The notes beneath the pieces were generated by a model. The model did no database searches and was not told the DNA's origin. It saw only the letters and a list, made by a program, of their open reading frames with translations. This document shows positions 35,829-37,211 of a stretch of 37,211 nucleotides of DNA, one piece after another (the stretch's first letter is position 1; each line of letters opens with the position of its first letter). This DNA comes from Nostoc sp. RI_552 (lineage in GTDB: Bacteria; Cyanobacteriota; Cyanobacteriia; Cyanobacteriales; Nostocaceae), in NCBI GenBank assembly GCA_016124525.1, contig WGNO01000077.1, positions 1-37,211 on the forward strand, read 5' to 3'. The position numbers and the translations under genes are program-made.

Positions 35829-36776
35829 TTAACAACAGCCAACCAACTCCCCGTTATTCCATTCCAAAGTATCACCAATCCTGTGGCCATCGTGGTAAGC
35901 AGCAAGTAACACTTCACTTGTTTTACCCCATGATATCGCTCCAGTTGCATCTAAAGCAATAGCACCCAAATCCCGCCGATTCTTGCTAGCTTCGCAAAAC
36001 GAGCGTTGCATAGAATCTTGGAGAGACATACCATCACCCACGCGCACCACCACCTTAGCAGCCAGACATTCATCAATAATATCTTCGCCAATGCCTGTAC
36101 AGCTAACTGCGGCATACTTACTAGCATAGTTACCTGCCGGCATAGCAGAATCACTGACTCTACCAATGCGTTCAAAGCCTTTACCCCCAGTAGAAGTACC
36201 CACAGACAAGCCCCCATAGGAATCTAAAATAACTACACCAATGGTTCCCCGTCCACCATTGCTGGCTTCCGCCAACTCCGGTTCTGCCACCACCCCAGCC
36301 ATAGTGCTTTTAAAATTATCCTGGCGTTCTTGCATCCATTCTTTCAACCTTAAATCAGTTAAAGCATTGTAGGTGGGAACTTGTAACTCCCGTGCTAGTT
36401 CCGCCGCACCGTAGTCAGAAAGCACCCGATCTGGGGAATTTTGTAAAAAAAATACCAGCTCAATGGGATTTTTAACCCTAGAAACATTAATTATACCACT
36501 AAACCGCCCTAACGTACCATCCATCAAAGAAGCGCTCATACGAATTTGACCATCAGATTGCAGCACCGAACCAGTACCAGCATTAAAGCGGGGGTCATCT
36601 TCTAACATTCTGCAACCTTGCAACACCGCCTCAGATGCAGTTACCCCTGACAGCAGTAGAGAATAAACCGCCTCGACTGTGGTATGCAGTGAACGGCGTA
36701 CAGACTCTAAACCTCCTTTACCGTGGAGAGAACTACCAGCTCCCCCATGAATAATTACTTTCGGTTGCACCTTCAT
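35829..36776 (-). CDS. iaaA: Isoaspartyl peptidase / L-asparaginase (plant type, Ntn hydrolase)
   Basis: 315 residues. It opens KVIIHGGAGS, the family's N-terminal motif. The autocleavage site is GRG-T178-IGVV, with T178 becoming the N-terminal nucleophile of the beta subunit. GTSTGGKGFERIGRVSDSA contributes the substrate Arg/Asp contacts, and SCTGIGEDII provides the second Thr-Gly turn. It should remove isoaspartyl residues from dipeptides and hydrolyse asparagine. In Anabaena relatives, such enzymes act on beta-aspartyl-arginine released from cyanophycin. No cyanophycinase gene is adjacent here. Confidence 0.93.
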   Translation of the reverse strand: MKVQPKVIIHGGAGSSLHGKGGLESVRRSLHTTVEAVYSLLLSGVTASEAVLQGCRMLEDDPRFNAGTGSVLQSDGQIRMSASLMDGTLGRFSGIINVSRVKNPIELVFFLQNSPDRVLSDYGAAELARELQVPTYNALTDLRLKEWMQERQDNFKSTMAGVVAEPELAEASNGGRGTIGVVILDSYGGLSVGTSTGGKGFERIGRVSDSAMPAGNYASKYAAVSCTGIGEDIIDECLAAKVVVRVGDGMSLQDSMQRSFCEASKNRRDLGAIALDATGAISWGKTSEVLLAAYHDGHRIGDTLEWNNGELVGCC

Positions 36777-36851
36777 GATTTATCACCCTTGGGCTATGTG
36801 CGTGTGTGTCCCCATTAATGTAACTAGGAAATAGTGTTTTTTGCAGTTTCT

Positions 36852-37007
36852 TTAATTTTGAGCTTGAGAACGACGACGACGACAACGTTCTGAGCAGTAT
36901 TTCACCTCATCCCAACAATCTTGCCATTTTTTGCGCCAGGTGAAGGGACGTTGACATACAGGACAGATTTTTTCAGGTAGGTCAGATTTAGATACTTTAC
37001 GCCCCAT
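36852..37007 (-). CDS. DUF2256 small zinc-binding-type protein
   Basis: A 51-residue protein read directly from the minus strand: ATG at 37007, TAA at 36854-36852. The sequence contains KICPVCQRPFTWRKKW, then WDEVKYCSERCRRRR, matching the DUF2256 family pattern of C-x2-C and C-x3-C pairs, which very probably bind one zinc ion. The tail is strongly basic. The family occurs in cyanobacteria and other bacteria and has no established function. It lies 75 bp upstream of the asparaginase gene on the same strand. It is easy to miss because of its length. Confidence 0.88.
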   Translation of the reverse strand: MGRKVSKSDLPEKICPVCQRPFTWRKKWQDCWDEVKYCSERCRRRRSQAQN

Positions 37008-37037
37008 ATAAGTGAGGTAAACGGTGTTTGAGTTTTA

Positions 37038-37065
37038 GGGAGTAAGGAGTAGGGAGTAGGGAGTA
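37038..37065. repeat. Four-copy heptamer repeat (STRR type)
   Basis: GGGAGTA, AGGAGTA, GGGAGTA, GGGAGTA occupy 37038-37065 without gaps. The array ends 13 bp before the TnpB right-end hairpin, so the element seems to abut the repeat. This is the clearest tandem heptamer in the window. Confidence 0.8.
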
Positions 37066-37078
37066 AATTGTTAAGCTT

Positions 37079-37099
37079 CCCCGGTCTAAAGACACGGGG
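37079..37099 (-). ncRNA. Right-end hairpin of a TnpB element, expected 3' part of an omega (re)RNA
   Basis: CCCCG-GTC, loop TAAA, GAC-A-CGGGG forms an imperfect stem at 37079-37099. On the minus strand this reads CCCCGTGTCTTTAGACCGGGG, a hairpin that I recognise from the right ends of cyanobacterial TnpB (IS200/IS605-group) elements. It overlaps the TnpB stop codon. In such elements the transcript from this region is the guide-scaffold RNA. Confidence 0.6.
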
Positions 37100-37211
37100 A
37101 TTTCTGAATATTCCATAAAAGAACTTTCTTAGGTTGACTTAAACAACCTCTACTGATTCCGGTTAAGTCAAACTTAAACATCATCGCTACTTTACGAATA
37201 ATATTGGCTGC
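37086..37211 (-). CDS. tnpB: TnpB (IS200/IS605 group) C-terminus, cut by the window edge
   Basis: The minus strand is open from the window edge to a TAG at 37088-37086 and encodes 41 residues: AANIIRKVAM, then FDLTGISRGCLSQPKKVLLW and SPCL. NI-x-RKVA, LTGISRG and the end LW...KSPCL match the C-termini of cyanobacterial TnpB/OrfB proteins. The RuvC catalytic residues and zinc finger would lie outside the window, so intactness cannot be judged. TnpB is an RNA-guided nuclease, ancestor of Cas12, that helps the element persist after excision. No TnpA is visible. Confidence 0.8.
   Translation of the reverse strand, partial: AANIIRKVAMMFKFDLTGISRGCLSQPKKVLLWNIQKSPCL

Overview
The window looks like the chromosome of a filamentous, probably heterocyst-forming cyanobacterium (Nostocales). 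The evidence is low GC, ten exact GCGATCGC (HIP1) octamers counted by hand where about 0.2 would be expected by chance, several heptamer tandem repeats of the STRR type, and cyanobacterial families such as the DUF3110 protein, the very long TamB, thylakoid-type FtsH and NifJ. I do not name a species. Most of the window is housekeeping sequence. There is no prophage, CRISPR array, tRNA or rRNA that I can see.

Left part (1-2.9 kb): the 3' end of a secreted protein with a carbohydrate-binding-like C-terminus. It is followed by repeat debris: an inverted repeat and a dead IS4-type transposase fragment between degenerate terminal repeats. A sodium:solute symporter and its small DUF4212 subunit follow, and a solo copy of the same IS end lies upstream of them.

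Middle part (3.2-21.3 kb): an ABC exporter, a sucrase/ferredoxin-like Fe-S protein with a candidate NtcA box, a long gene-poor gap, an ExoD-family membrane protein, the MurNAc-6-P etherase MurQ, a DUF3110 protein, a 1824-residue TamB, a Rieske oxygenase, a triple-BON protein, an FtsH protease and a ferrochelatase-like protein with a natural seven-histidine tail.

Right part (21.7-37.2 kb): a hydrolase-like unknown and an MFS transporter (probably one transcript), then acetolactate synthase with an added zinc ribbon, a PBP4-type D-Ala-D-Ala carboxypeptidase, pyruvate:ferredoxin oxidoreductase NifJ, a TauD-type dioxygenase, a sulfurtransferase, an MnmC-like methyltransferase, GlmU, a type 2 asparaginase, a 51-residue DUF2256 protein, and at the edge the C-terminus of a TnpB with its right-end hairpin.

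Three genes concern the cell wall or its recycling (murQ, the PBP4-type enzyme and glmU), but they are not adjacent. Most genes are single units with frequent strand changes. The only likely co-transcribed pairs are DUF4212 with the symporter and the 190-residue protein with the MFS transporter. I found no convincing multi-gene novel system. The most unusual signals are the His-tailed ferrochelatase-like protein, the zinc-ribbon acetolactate synthase, a plus-strand terminator with no gene in front of it (possible small RNA), a palindrome at the Rieske gene start that recurs at the end of the neighbouring BON gene, and the TnpB right end.
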